A DNA stretch of 5,689 nucleotides from the NCBI GenBank assembly GCA_946482625.1, contig CAMLSH010000274.1, forward strand, positions 1-5,689. The letters are read 5' to 3'. Under the pieces are notes generated by a model. That model searched no databases. It was not told where the DNA came from and saw nothing but the letters and a program-made list of their open reading frames with translations. This document shows positions 1 through 5,689 of the stretch, piece by piece (within the stretch, counting starts at the first letter, position 1; each line of letters opens with the position of its first letter). Source of the stretch: an uncultured Opitutaceae bacterium (lineage in GTDB: Bacteria > Verrucomicrobiota > Verrucomicrobiae > Opitutales > Opitutaceae). The translations under genes were made by a program, and so were the position numbers.

Positions 1-435
1 AACTACATGAAGCGCGCCTACAATCTCCTCATCGGCGAGCGCACCGCCGAAGAGATCAAGATGAAGATCGGCTCCGCCTACCCGCTCGACGAAGAACTCT
101 CCCTCGAAGTCAAAGGCCGCGATTCCGTCGCGGGTCTCCCCAAGACGATCCACATCACCTCGCAGGAAATCCGCGAAGCGCTCAGCGACACCATCGCCGC
201 CATCGTGGACGCCGTCCGCACCACGCTCGAACGCTGCCCGCCCGAACTCTCCGCCGACTTGGTTGACCGCGGTTTCGTGATGGCTGGCGGCGGCTCGCTC
301 ATCCGCGGCATCGACCGCCTCCTCAGCGAAAAGACCGGCCTGCCCGTGACTGTCGCCGACGACCCGCTCTCCGCCGTCGCCAACGGCACCGGCGCCGTCC
401 TCAACGACCTGAACTGGGTGATGCAGAACGTCTGA
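1..435 (+). CDS. mreB: Rod shape-determining protein MreB, C-terminal part (5' end outside window)
   Basis: This is the last 144 residues of the bacterial actin homologue MreB, which polymerises under the inner membrane and organises side-wall peptidoglycan synthesis with MreC, MreD, RodA and PBP2. The frame is open from base 1 (Asn-Tyr before the first Met), so the gene continues upstream and the Met at base 7 is internal. Recognisable stretches are LIGERTAEEIKMKIGSAYP near the start, the CPPELSADLVDRG segment, the actin-fold nucleotide-binding loop MAGGGSLIRGIDRLL, and ADDPLSAVANGTG close to the C-terminus. They line up with E. coli MreB from about residue 205 to the end. The protein ends in NWVMQNV with a TGA stop. 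It is the first visible gene of an mreB-mreC-mreD-mrdA order, but a RAYT cassette separates it from mreC by about 600 bases. The identification is secure; only the N-terminal ATPase half is unseen. Confidence 0.97.
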   Translation, partial: NYMKRAYNLLIGERTAEEIKMKIGSAYPLDEELSLEVKGRDSVAGLPKTIHITSQEIREALSDTIAAIVDAVRTTLERCPPELSADLVDRGFVMAGGGSLIRGIDRLLSEKTGLPVTVADDPLSAVANGTGAVLNDLNWVMQNV

Positions 436-490
436 GTCGTGCGACCGCGATTCCGTGGTCCGCGCCGGCTACCCCAAACGTCTCAACTCC

Positions 491-530
491 GAGGGTAGGG
501 CGCGTTATCCCTAACGCGCCGGTTGGACTC
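491..530 (+). repeat. Left REP sequence of the RAYT cassette (GTAG + hairpin)
   Basis: The 40-base unit begins GAGG, then the tetranucleotide GTAG (495-498), directly followed by a perfect 9-base-pair hairpin. The arms are GGCGCGTTA (499-507) and TAACGCGCC (512-520) with loop TCCC, and the unit ends with GGTTGGACTC. A GTAG immediately 5' of an imperfect or perfect palindrome is the hallmark of REP sequences recognised by RAYT proteins. The TAA at 512-514 in the hairpin closes the transposase frame upstream, so no start codon earlier than 539 is available. Confidence 0.9.
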
Positions 531-538
531 CAATCCCC

Positions 539-1003
539 ATGTCGCCTCATCCAACCCGCAAGCGACTGCCACACGAAACTCCATCCTGGGTCGAGTCAGG
601 CGCCCTTTTCTTCATCACGATCTGCTGTGCCGACCGCCGCCAAAACTCCCTCGCTCATCCCGCGGTCTTCGAAACGATGACTTCTGCGTGGCGCCACTAC
701 GCCGTTGCCGGTCGCGCCTGGACCCGCCTTTTTTTGGCAATGCCCGACCACCTCCACGCGCTGACATCATTTCACGATAATCACCGCATGGACGGCACGA
801 TCCGCGACTGGAAGCGCTTCATCGCAAAACAAATCCCGATCCAGTGGCAGGCCGGATTTTTTGACCACCGCTTGCGCGACGGGAAATCGTTTGACGAAAA
901 AGCGGCTTATATCCGCATGAATCCAGTTCGCGCCGGCCTTGTTTCGGAACCCTTTCACTGGCCATTCGTCTGGACTGCTGACCAAGTCCAACCGGCGCGT
1001 TAA
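539..1003 (+). CDS. REP-associated tyrosine transposase (RAYT, Y1/IS200-like HUH family)
   Basis: This 154-residue protein belongs to the RAYT branch of the IS200/IS605-type HUH endonucleases, which cut and join single-stranded DNA at REP hairpins. Visible family marks, in order, are: an N-terminal strand FFITICCADRR (residues 24-34); the metal-binding HUH motif in MPDHLHAL, with H71 and H73; WKRFIAKQ (91-98); the GFFDHRLR block (106-113); and YIRMNPVRAGLV (124-135), where Y124 is the likely nucleophile. Length is normal for the family, with no frameshift or missing motif, so it looks intact. The ATG at 539 is the only ATG, GTG or TTG start in frame after a TAA inside the left REP. No clear Shine-Dalgarno sequence precedes it. 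The last six residues (VQPAR region) and the TAA stop at 1001-1003 lie inside the right REP. Activity is inferred from motifs only. Confidence 0.93.
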   Translation: MSPHPTRKRLPHETPSWVESGALFFITICCADRRQNSLAHPAVFETMTSAWRHYAVAGRAWTRLFLAMPDHLHALTSFHDNHRMDGTIRDWKRFIAKQIPIQWQAGFFDHRLRDGKSFDEKAAYIRMNPVRAGLVSEPFHWPFVWTADQVQPAR

Positions 1004-1023
1004 GGATAACGCGCCCTACCCTC
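984..1023 (-). repeat. Right REP sequence of the RAYT cassette (inverted copy)
   Basis: This is the inverted partner of the 491-530 repeat, differing at two positions: the innermost base and one loop base. Read on the - strand it has GTAG (1019-1016), then a perfect 9-base-pair GGCGCGTTA/TAACGCGCC hairpin (1015-994) with loop TCCT. On the + strand its inner half encodes the C-terminus of the transposase, and its hairpin contains the transposase stop codon. A TAA at 1007-1009 also closes the mreC frame upstream. Confidence 0.9.
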
Positions 1024-1039
1024 TGAAATTCCGCCTCTC

Positions 1040-1870
1040 GTGCCCGCTAAACGCTTCGATCAAGCCAAGCCCTTCGCCCTCCTCGGCCTCATCATCGCCG
1101 CCTGGCTGCTTGTCCCCGCTGCGTTCAAACGTTTCGCACGCGCTTCCTTCTTCGAGTTTCAAGCCCCCATCGAGGTCTCCGCCTCCACCGTGCGCGACTT
1201 GCAGGACTTCTGGGCGCTGCGCACCCGCTCCAAAAACGAACTCATCGAGGCCGGCCAGCAGCTCTCCCGTCTCAACGCCTCCTACGAGCTCGCCATCCAG
1301 AAAAACGCCGCGCTCGAGGGCGAGATCCGGCGCCTCGAAGAACTCCTCCGACTTCCCGTTTTCCAAGGCTATCGCCCGGAAACAGCCCGCGTCGTTCGCC
1401 GCAACTTCGGCACGTGGTGGCAACGTCTCACCATCCGCAAAGGCTCCAAAGACGGCATCACCCAAGGCTCGCCGGTCATATTTGTCGGCGGCGTTGTCGG
1501 TCGCGTCGCCGAGGTCGGTTTCTACACCTCAGAAGTCGATCTCATCAGCACACCCGGCTTGCGGCTCGCCGCCACGCTCGAAGGCGACACCCGCCCGATC
1601 AGTTACCAAGGCGCGAGCAAAGAAGCCTTTGGGCCTTTCGGCGGGCGCATCGAGTTTGTCCCGCTCGATGTTTTCGCCAACTCCGCCACGCCGAAACGCG
1701 TCGTCACCTCCGGGCTCGGCGGCACCTTCCCGCCCGGACTCGTCATCGGGAAAATCAACCGACTTCAACCCGGCTCCGACGGCCTCTTCAAATCCGGCGA
1801 GGTCGAAATCGACCCGCGGCTCGCTCATGTGACCGAGGTCACGGTGCTCGTCCCGCAAAGAACCCCATGA
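1040..1870 (+). CDS. mreC: Rod shape-determining protein MreC
   Basis: MreC is a bitopic inner-membrane protein whose periplasmic part links MreB/MreD to PBP2 and helps activate the Rod complex. The 276-residue product has a short basic N-terminus, one membrane anchor at about residues 11-29, and a coiled-coil helix at about 64-104 rich in Leu, Glu and Arg. The beta-barrel-type MreC core follows to the end. Core signatures are WWQRLTIRKGSKDGITQGSPV (126-146), GGVVGRVAEVG (150-160), and the conserved VTSGLGGTFPPGLVIGKI (222-239). Length is usual for the family. I chose the GTG at 1040 because the frame is closed by a TAA at 1007 in the REP, no ATG precedes it, and the anchor follows at the expected distance. 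No good Shine-Dalgarno sequence is visible, and the REP ends 16 bases upstream. The stop overlaps the mreD start (ATGA), suggesting translational coupling. Confidence 0.95.
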   Translation: MPAKRFDQAKPFALLGLIIAAWLLVPAAFKRFARASFFEFQAPIEVSASTVRDLQDFWALRTRSKNELIEAGQQLSRLNASYELAIQKNAALEGEIRRLEELLRLPVFQGYRPETARVVRRNFGTWWQRLTIRKGSKDGITQGSPVIFVGGVVGRVAEVGFYTSEVDLISTPGLRLAATLEGDTRPISYQGASKEAFGPFGGRIEFVPLDVFANSATPKRVVTSGLGGTFPPGLVIGKINRLQPGSDGLFKSGEVEIDPRLAHVTEVTVLVPQRTP

Positions 1871-2397
1871 CAGCGCGCCGGCTCATCTTCGTCGCCCTCG
1901 TCTGCGGCGTGCTACTCTGGACCCTTTTCGGCCAGCTCAATCACTATCTCTCCGACTGGCACGTGAACCTCTTTGTCGGCGGCTTGCTGGTCACTTTCCC
2001 CGCGCTGCGTCTCGCCTATCGCGATGGATGGAAAATCGTCGTGCTGCTCGGCCTGTGGTGCGATGCCGGCGCGCCCGTTCACTTCGGGCTTCACGCCATT
2101 CTTTTTCTCGCCGCACATACGGCTATCTTTCACGTGCGTGGACGCTTTCCGCGCGAAGAAGTTTTCTTCGGCACCCTCGTCGCGCTCATCGCCAACGCCG
2201 CGATCTTCCTGGTCCTCACCGCCGGCTTGATCGTGCGCAACCCCGCGCCGTTCGCCGCACTGCCGGCGATCATCCTGGATCTGTTCCTCTCCGAACTTTT
2301 CGTGGCCGTCGCCGCCGGCTGGTTTTTTGCACTTCAGGAACAGGCGCTCGAATTCGCGGGACTCAGCTTGCGCCGCGAGCAACGCGGATTGCTGTAA
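1867..2397 (+). CDS. mreD: Rod shape-determining protein MreD-like membrane protein
   Basis: MreD is the polytopic inner-membrane subunit of the Rod complex and partners MreC. The 176-residue product is strongly hydrophobic, with likely membrane helices at about residues 5-22, 33-49, 56-66, 73-90, 98-122 and 129-156, and a short basic C-terminal tail (LRREQRGLL). The segment LGLWCDAGAPVHFGLHAILF (61-80) resembles the conserved MreD region with Gly-x-x-x-Asp followed by Pro-x-x-Phe-Gly. MreD is poorly conserved in sequence, so the assignment rests partly on position between mreC and mrdA, size and topology. The ATG at 1867 overlaps the mreC stop by four bases. A much longer in-frame extension upstream would lie wholly inside mreC and reads as Arg-rich shadow, so I rejected it. 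Confidence 0.88.
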   Translation: MTARRLIFVALVCGVLLWTLFGQLNHYLSDWHVNLFVGGLLVTFPALRLAYRDGWKIVVLLGLWCDAGAPVHFGLHAILFLAAHTAIFHVRGRFPREEVFFGTLVALIANAAIFLVLTAGLIVRNPAPFAALPAIILDLFLSELFVAVAAGWFFALQEQALEFAGLSLRREQRGLL

Positions 2398-2412
2398 ACG
2401 CACACGCCCGCC

Positions 2413-4416
2413 ATGTCCGAACGCACCGCCGACCGCTCCAGCAGCCTCGTCGAATCCCACAAAGGTTACGACCTTCGCATCCTGTTTTTTTATCCCGCCG
2501 TCGCCTCACTTCTCCTCATCCTGATCGGCGGTCTCGCCTACCAGCAGCTCATCAAGAGCGACGAGTATCACGAGAAAGAGAAACAACAGAACCAACGCCG
2601 CATCCTCACCCCCGGCCCGCGAGGCAACATCTACGACCGCGAAGGACGCCTCCTCGTCAAAAACCGCGCCCGTTTCTACGCCGCCGTCAACCTCGACGAG
2701 CTCCGCAAGGAGTTCAACGACGAGGTCCGCCGCATCCGCAAAAACTACCTCGCCAACGACGACAAGGACCTCCCGTCCTATCCCCAGCTCCGACTCATCG
2801 CCCGCTACAGCGTCATCCAGAAGAAAATGGATGTGGTGAACAAAATCACCGGCCGTAGTGCGAAAGTGGATGCCTCCAATCTCAATCGCCACTTCGCGAG
2901 CCAGCTCCTGCTTCCGTACATCATCGCCGACGAACTCACCGCCGAGGAATACGCCCGCCTCACCGAGCAGCTCGACGTCAACTCGCCCATCCAGATCTAC
3001 GCCGCCAGCACCCGCGAGTATCCCTACAAAAACGCCGCCGCGCACACGCTCGGCTACGTCCTCGCTCACGACGAACTCAACGAGGGCGATTTTCCCGGGA
3101 AGGGTCTCGCCACGCTTAAAATGCGCGGGACCATTGGCAAAGACGGCCTCGAATCCCGTTTCAACAACGTCCTGCAAGGCACGCCTGGCGGCGCCATCTA
3201 TCGCGTCGATCCTTCCGGCTACCGCCAGGAGCCACCCATCGAACGCCGACTGCCGACGCAGGGAAAAAACGTCACCACCAGTCTCGATATCGATCTCCAG
3301 CTGGCCGCGGAAGAATCCATCAAAGGCTACGACGAGGAAGGAATGCCCCAAGCCGGCGCAGCCGTCGCCATCGACGTGAGAACCGGCGAGGTCCTCGTCC
3401 TCGTCAGCGCGCCCGATTACGACCTCAATAATTTCACTCCGCGCCTCACCCTCGACGCCGCAGCCGAGATGACTGAGAGCAAAGCGTGGACGAATCGCGC
3501 GATCGGCGGCGTGTATCCGCCTGGTTCAACGTTCAAAATCCTCACCTCCATCGCCGGTCTCCGCAGCGGCCACATCGATCCCACCAACGCGCATGTCGAG
3601 TGCACCGGCACCTACATGGTCGGCAACAAGGCCTTCGTCTGTAACAACCACAATGCCTCCCGCGGCACGATCACGCTTCCGATGGCGATCGAGAGAAGCT
3701 GCAACACGTTCTTCTACGATTACGGCCTGAAGGTCGGCCCCGACGGCCTCGCCGCCGAAGCCCGCCGTTTCCACCTCGATCGCCGCACCGGCATCGAACT
3801 GCCCCATGAAACGGGCCGCATGCTCGTCCCCACCACCGAATGGATGCAGCGCGTCCGCGGGCAAAAATGGGTGCCCGGCGAAACCGCCAATTACTCGATC
3901 GGACAAGGCGCACTCGGCGTCACTCCGCTCCAGATGGCGTGCTTCGTCGCCTCGGTTGCCCGCGGTGAAACACACACGCCTCCCACGCTTCTTCACGATC
4001 CCGAACACCCTCGCCTAAAAACCGAGTCCATCGACCTCACGCAGAAACAATACGCGGCCTTGCTGGACGGTATGCGCCGTTGCGTGCTGACCGGCAGCGG
4101 CAAAAAACTCTCTCTGCCCCCTTTCAATCTTCAGGAAGAGAAGATCGTCGGCAAAACCGGAACGGCGCAGCAGGCGGTGTACGAAGGCGGGCAGTTCAAA
4201 GGAAACTTGAACTACGCGTGGTTCATCGGCTTCGCGCCGTACGACAACCCGGAGATCGCTGTTGCCATTATTCTTGAAGGCACCGCGCCCGGCGAAGAAT
4301 ACGGCGGCGGGCACCTCGCTGCGCCTGTCGCTGGGACGATCTTCAAAAAGTATTTCGAAAAGAAATACGCCAAGCCCGCGCTGCCCGCCGCGACCACAGC
4401 CACGGCCGCGAAGTAA
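2413..4416 (+). CDS. mrdA: Penicillin-binding protein 2, elongation-specific peptidoglycan D,D-transpeptidase
   Basis: This class B PBP cross-links peptidoglycan during cell elongation, working with a SEDS glycosyltransferase (RodA) and MreC/MreD, and is a beta-lactam target. The 667-residue product has a cytoplasmic N-terminus, one membrane anchor at about 23-44, then the pedestal domain beginning with RRILTPGPRGNIYDREGRLL (62-81). The region around 195-260 (AASTREYPYKN to NNVLQGTPGG) is typical of PBP2. The transpeptidase domain carries all three active-site motifs: SxxK as S372-T-F-K375 in YPPGSTFKILTS, SxN as S429-C-N431, and KTG at 581-583 in VGKTGTAQQ. NYSIGQGALGVTPLQM (493-508) is also characteristic. 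It ends with an Ala/Thr-rich tail and is slightly longer than many homologues. The start lies 15 bases after mreD with no strong ribosome binding site. rodA does not follow; convergent groEL does. Confidence 0.96.
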   Translation: MSERTADRSSSLVESHKGYDLRILFFYPAVASLLLILIGGLAYQQLIKSDEYHEKEKQQNQRRILTPGPRGNIYDREGRLLVKNRARFYAAVNLDELRKEFNDEVRRIRKNYLANDDKDLPSYPQLRLIARYSVIQKKMDVVNKITGRSAKVDASNLNRHFASQLLLPYIIADELTAEEYARLTEQLDVNSPIQIYAASTREYPYKNAAAHTLGYVLAHDELNEGDFPGKGLATLKMRGTIGKDGLESRFNNVLQGTPGGAIYRVDPSGYRQEPPIERRLPTQGKNVTTSLDIDLQLAAEESIKGYDEEGMPQAGAAVAIDVRTGEVLVLVSAPDYDLNNFTPRLTLDAAAEMTESKAWTNRAIGGVYPPGSTFKILTSIAGLRSGHIDPTNAHVECTGTYMVGNKAFVCNNHNASRGTITLPMAIERSCNTFFYDYGLKVGPDGLAAEARRFHLDRRTGIELPHETGRMLVPTTEWMQRVRGQKWVPGETANYSIGQGALGVTPLQMACFVASVARGETHTPPTLLHDPEHPRLKTESIDLTQKQYAALLDGMRRCVLTGSGKKLSLPPFNLQEEKIVGKTGTAQQAVYEGGQFKGNLNYAWFIGFAPYDNPEIAVAIILEGTAPGEEYGGGHLAAPVAGTIFKKYFEKKYAKPALPAATTATAAK

Positions 4417-4450
4417 CCGCGTCCGCGACGGATTCCGAATCCGATCAAAG

Positions 4451-4478
4451 TGATGTAGGCGGGGTGCCCTCACCCCGC
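4451..4478 (+). repeat. REP unit, left copy of the downstream pair
   Basis: TGAT is followed by GTAG (4455-4458), then at once a perfect 8-base-pair hairpin with arms GCGGGGTG (4459-4466) and CACCCCGC (4471-4478) and loop CCCT. On the mrdA transcript this G+C-rich hairpin could protect the 3' end or slow polymerase, but no U-run follows, so I do not call it a terminator. Confidence 0.85.
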
Positions 4479-4506
4479 ATTCGCCCAGTCCGCAAATCGG
4501 CGTTAA

Positions 4507-4534
4507 GCGGGGTGAGGTCACCCCGCCTACATCA
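4507..4534 (-). repeat. REP unit, right (inverted) copy of the downstream pair
   Basis: Read on the - strand, GTAG (4530-4527) precedes a perfect 8-base-pair GCGGGGTG/CACCCCGC hairpin (4526-4507) with loop ACCT. It matches the left copy at 27 of 28 positions. Because the two copies are complementary, the whole 84 bases can also fold as one long stem-loop in RNA or single-stranded DNA. Confidence 0.85.
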
Positions 4535-4568
4535 GAAATTTCAACCGCGGTCGTCCGCACCTGCCCGC

Positions 4569-4600
4569 AAAAAAAGCGCGCCCCTTTCGGAGCGCGCCTT
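4569..4600 (-). terminator. Rho-independent terminator of groEL, possibly bidirectional
   Basis: A G+C-rich stem pairs GCGCGC (4576-4581) with GCGCGC (4592-4597), extended inward by two further C-G pairs around a C.A mismatch, with loop TTTC. On the - strand the stem runs directly into seven T residues (complement of A4569-4575), the classic U-tract, 55 bases after the groEL stop. On the + strand the T-run (4605-4610) begins several bases after the stem, so termination of mrdA transcripts here is possible but likely weaker. Confidence 0.82.
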
Positions 4601-4654
4601 GAAGTTTTTTGAGCGTTGAAACAGCTCGTTCGTCAGCGTCTGAGCTGCCTGGAC

Positions 4655-5689
4655 TTAGTAGTCCATGCCGCCGCCGGGAGGATGCGCGGGAGCCGATTCC
4701 TTCTTCTCCGGAGCGTCGGTGATGATCGCTTCGGTGGTGAGGAGGAGACCCGCGATCGACGCAGCGTTCTGGAGCGCGATGCGCGTGACCTTCGTGGGAT
4801 CGACGACACCGGCCTTGACGAGATCGACGTATTCGCCGGTCGCGACGTTGTAGCCGTTGTTGCCCTTGCTCGCGAGCACCTGCTGCACAACGACCGCGCC
4901 TTCGAGGCCGGCGTTGAACACGAGTTGCTTGAGAGGAGCTTCAACTGCACGACGGATGATCTGAGCGCCGAGTTTCTCGTCGCCTTCGAGCGTCGCGGTG
5001 ACCGCGTCGATCGCCTTCGCAGTGCGGAGGAGAGCCACGCCGCCGCCGGAAACGATACCCTCTTCAACGGCCGCGCGGGTCGCATGGAGAGCGTCTTCGA
5101 CGCGCTGCTTCTTTTCCTTCATCTCGGACTCGGTGGCTGCACCGACGTTGATGACGGCCACGCCGCCAGCCAACTTCGCGAGACGCTCCTGGAGCTTCTC
5201 CTTATCGTAGTCGGAGGTGGTTTCTTCGATCTGGCGGCGGATCTGTTTCACGCGGCCCTGGATGTCGGAGCCCTTGCCCGAACCTTCGACGATCGTGGTG
5301 TTTTCCTTGTCGACCACGATGCGCTTGGCGCGACCGAGATCGGCGATGGAAACGTTCTCGAGCTTGATGCCGAGGTCTTCGGAGAGGAGCTTGCCGCCGG
5401 TGAGGACAGCGATGTCTTCGAGGATGGCTTTGCGACGATCACCGAAGCCGGGAGCCTTGACGGCGACGACGTTGAGCGTGCCGCGAATCTTGTTCACGAC
5501 GAGCGCAGCGAGGGCTTCGCCTTCGACCTCTTCAGCGATGATGAGGAGCGGCTTGCCGGTCTTGGCGCTGGCTTGGAGGATCGGGAGGAACTCCTGGAGG
5601 TTGGAGATCTTCTTCTCGTGGATGAGGACGTAAGCGTCTTCGAGAATGGCTTCCTGGCTCTCCGCGTTGGTCGCGAAGTATGGCGAGAG
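4655..5689 (-). CDS. groEL: Chaperonin GroEL (60 kDa, Hsp60), C-terminal two thirds (5' end outside window)
   Basis: GroEL forms double heptameric rings that fold cytosolic proteins with GroES and ATP. The frame is open to the window edge, giving 344 residues that correspond to E. coli GroEL from about residue 200. The piece covers most of the apical domain, the ascending intermediate segment and the C-terminal equatorial domain. Visible marks are LSPYF at the edge, [20 protein letters not shown] (74-93 of the fragment), [20 protein letters not shown] (165-184) and [12 protein letters not shown], whose Asp199 matches the ATP-hydrolysis residue Asp398 of E. coli. The chaperonin signature [12 protein letters not shown] is at 206-217, and [13 protein letters not shown] has an Asp equivalent to the nucleotide-contacting Asp495. 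The tail ends PPGGGMDY, a short variant of the usual Gly-Gly-Met repeats. An internal GTG at 5497 is not the start. The gene is convergent with mrdA and ends before a strong terminator. Multiple groEL copies could exist; which one this is cannot be told. Confidence 0.98.
   Translation of the reverse strand, partial: LSPYFATNAESQEAILEDAYVLIHEKKISNLQEFLPILQASAKTGKPLLIIAEEVEGEALAALVVNKIRGTLNVVAVKAPGFGDRRKAILEDIAVLTGGKLLSEDLGIKLENVSIADLGRAKRIVVDKENTTIVEGSGKGSDIQGRVKQIRRQIEETTSDYDKEKLQERLAKLAGGVAVINVGAATESEMKEKKQRVEDALHATRAAVEEGIVSGGGVALLRTAKAIDAVTATLEGDEKLGAQIIRRAVEAPLKQLVFNAGLEGAVVVQQVLASKGNNGYNVATGEYVDLVKAGVVDPTKVTRIALQNAASIAGLLLTTEAIITDAPEKKESAPAHPPGGGMDY

Larger units (their letters stand above)
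491..1023. mobile_element. RAYT cassette: REP-associated tyrosine transposase gene flanked by inverted GTAG-REP sequences
   Basis: Two 40-base repeats in inverted orientation, identical at 38 of 40 positions, enclose one transposase gene. The repeats stop matching at 490/491 on the left and 1023/1024 on the right, so I take these as the element's limits. I see no target-site duplication, as expected for HUH-type transposition. The arrangement matches known REPtrons, in which a RAYT protein acts on REP hairpins. The element lies 55 bases after the mreB stop and 16 bases before the mreC start. The transposase reads in the operon direction, so it is probably co-transcribed with mre. Whether the cassette still moves or has been domesticated cannot be told from one copy. 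Confidence 0.85.
4451..4534. repeat. BIME-like pair of inverted GTAG-REP sequences between mrdA and groEL
   Basis: Two REP units face each other across a 28-base spacer, forming an 84-base composite. The outer 16 bases on each side are perfect inverted complements (TGATGTAGGCGGGGTG), and the 28-base units differ only at one loop base. No transposase lies between them, so this is a non-autonomous array of the kind called BIME in enterobacteria. The stem sequence differs from that of the RAYT cassette, so it probably belongs to another REP family served by a RAYT elsewhere in the genome (inference). It sits in the space between convergent genes, a common REP location, 34 bases after the mrdA stop. 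Confidence 0.88.

Noticed and set aside
436..490. Possible hairpin (GACC...GGTC) or promoter between mreB and the left REP
   Set aside because: Only four base pairs form, and no convincing -35/-10 pair is visible, so no feature is called.
523..780. An 85-codon open frame overlapping the RAYT gene
   Set aside because: It is a different frame over the well-supported transposase, is rich in Arg/Pro/Ser, and shows no family motif.
491..1023. CRISPR-like or phage-defence reading of the repeats
   Set aside because: There are only two copies, inverted and not direct, flanking a transposase. The RAYT/REP explanation covers all parts.
939..1832. A 297-codon + strand open frame across mreC
   Set aside because: Its product is a low-complexity Ser/Pro/Ala/Arg string typical of a shifted frame in G+C-rich DNA. 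mreC in the other frame has clear motifs.
2028..2858. A 276-codon + strand open frame across mreD and mrdA
   Set aside because: The product is Arg/Pro/His-rich with no recognisable domain and overlaps two real genes.
2506..3351. A 281-codon - strand open frame antisense to mrdA
   Set aside because: It is an antisense shadow: Val/Gly/Asp/Glu-rich without motifs, and mrdA coding is unequivocal.
4499..4508. GGCGTTAAG in the spacer of the downstream REP pair resembling part of the cassette REP
   Set aside because: The match is under ten bases with a two-base gap and no palindrome, so chance is the simpler explanation.
4633..5085. A 150-codon - strand open frame overlapping groEL
   Set aside because: It is a Ser/Arg-rich shifted-frame shadow of groEL, running past the groEL stop by chance.

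Overview
The window is G+C-rich bacterial chromosome carrying a cell-shape (elongasome) operon on the + strand and, facing it, the end of a groEL gene on the - strand. The gene content fits a rod-shaped Gram-negative bacterium. The style of the MreB, MreC and GroEL proteins, the weak Shine-Dalgarno signals and the abundance of GTAG-type REP sequences suggest Verrucomicrobiota, perhaps Opitutaceae. That placement is a tentative inference from memory of the families and was not tested by a search.

Layout: 1-435 is the C-terminal part of mreB. 436-490 is short intergenic DNA with nothing I can name. 491-1023 is a compact RAYT cassette: a 154-residue REP-associated tyrosine transposase gene (539-1003) between two inverted 40-base REP sequences (491-530 and 984-1023) that match at 38 of 40 positions. 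mreC (1040-1870), mreD (1867-2397, ATGA overlap) and the penicillin-binding protein 2 gene mrdA (2413-4416) follow tightly packed. 4417-4654 is the space between convergent genes. It holds a second inverted pair of REP sequences (4451-4534) with a different stem but the same GTAG mark, and then a Rho-independent terminator (4569-4600) best suited to groEL. 4655-5689 is the C-terminal two thirds of groEL.

How the genes work together: MreB filaments, the MreC/MreD membrane proteins and the transpeptidase PBP2 form the Rod complex that inserts peptidoglycan along the cell side wall. The usual SEDS partner RodA is not encoded directly downstream of mrdA. GroEL is a separate, highly expressed chaperonin.

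The most notable part is the RAYT cassette placed between mreB and mreC, splitting an otherwise compact essential operon. Its right REP contains the last six codons and the stop codon of the transposase, and it ends only 16 bases before the GTG start of mreC. Together with the second REP pair after mrdA, this suggests a genome populated by at least two GTAG-REP families. RAYT/REP systems are known; the novelty here is in the placement and detailed architecture, not a clearly new system.
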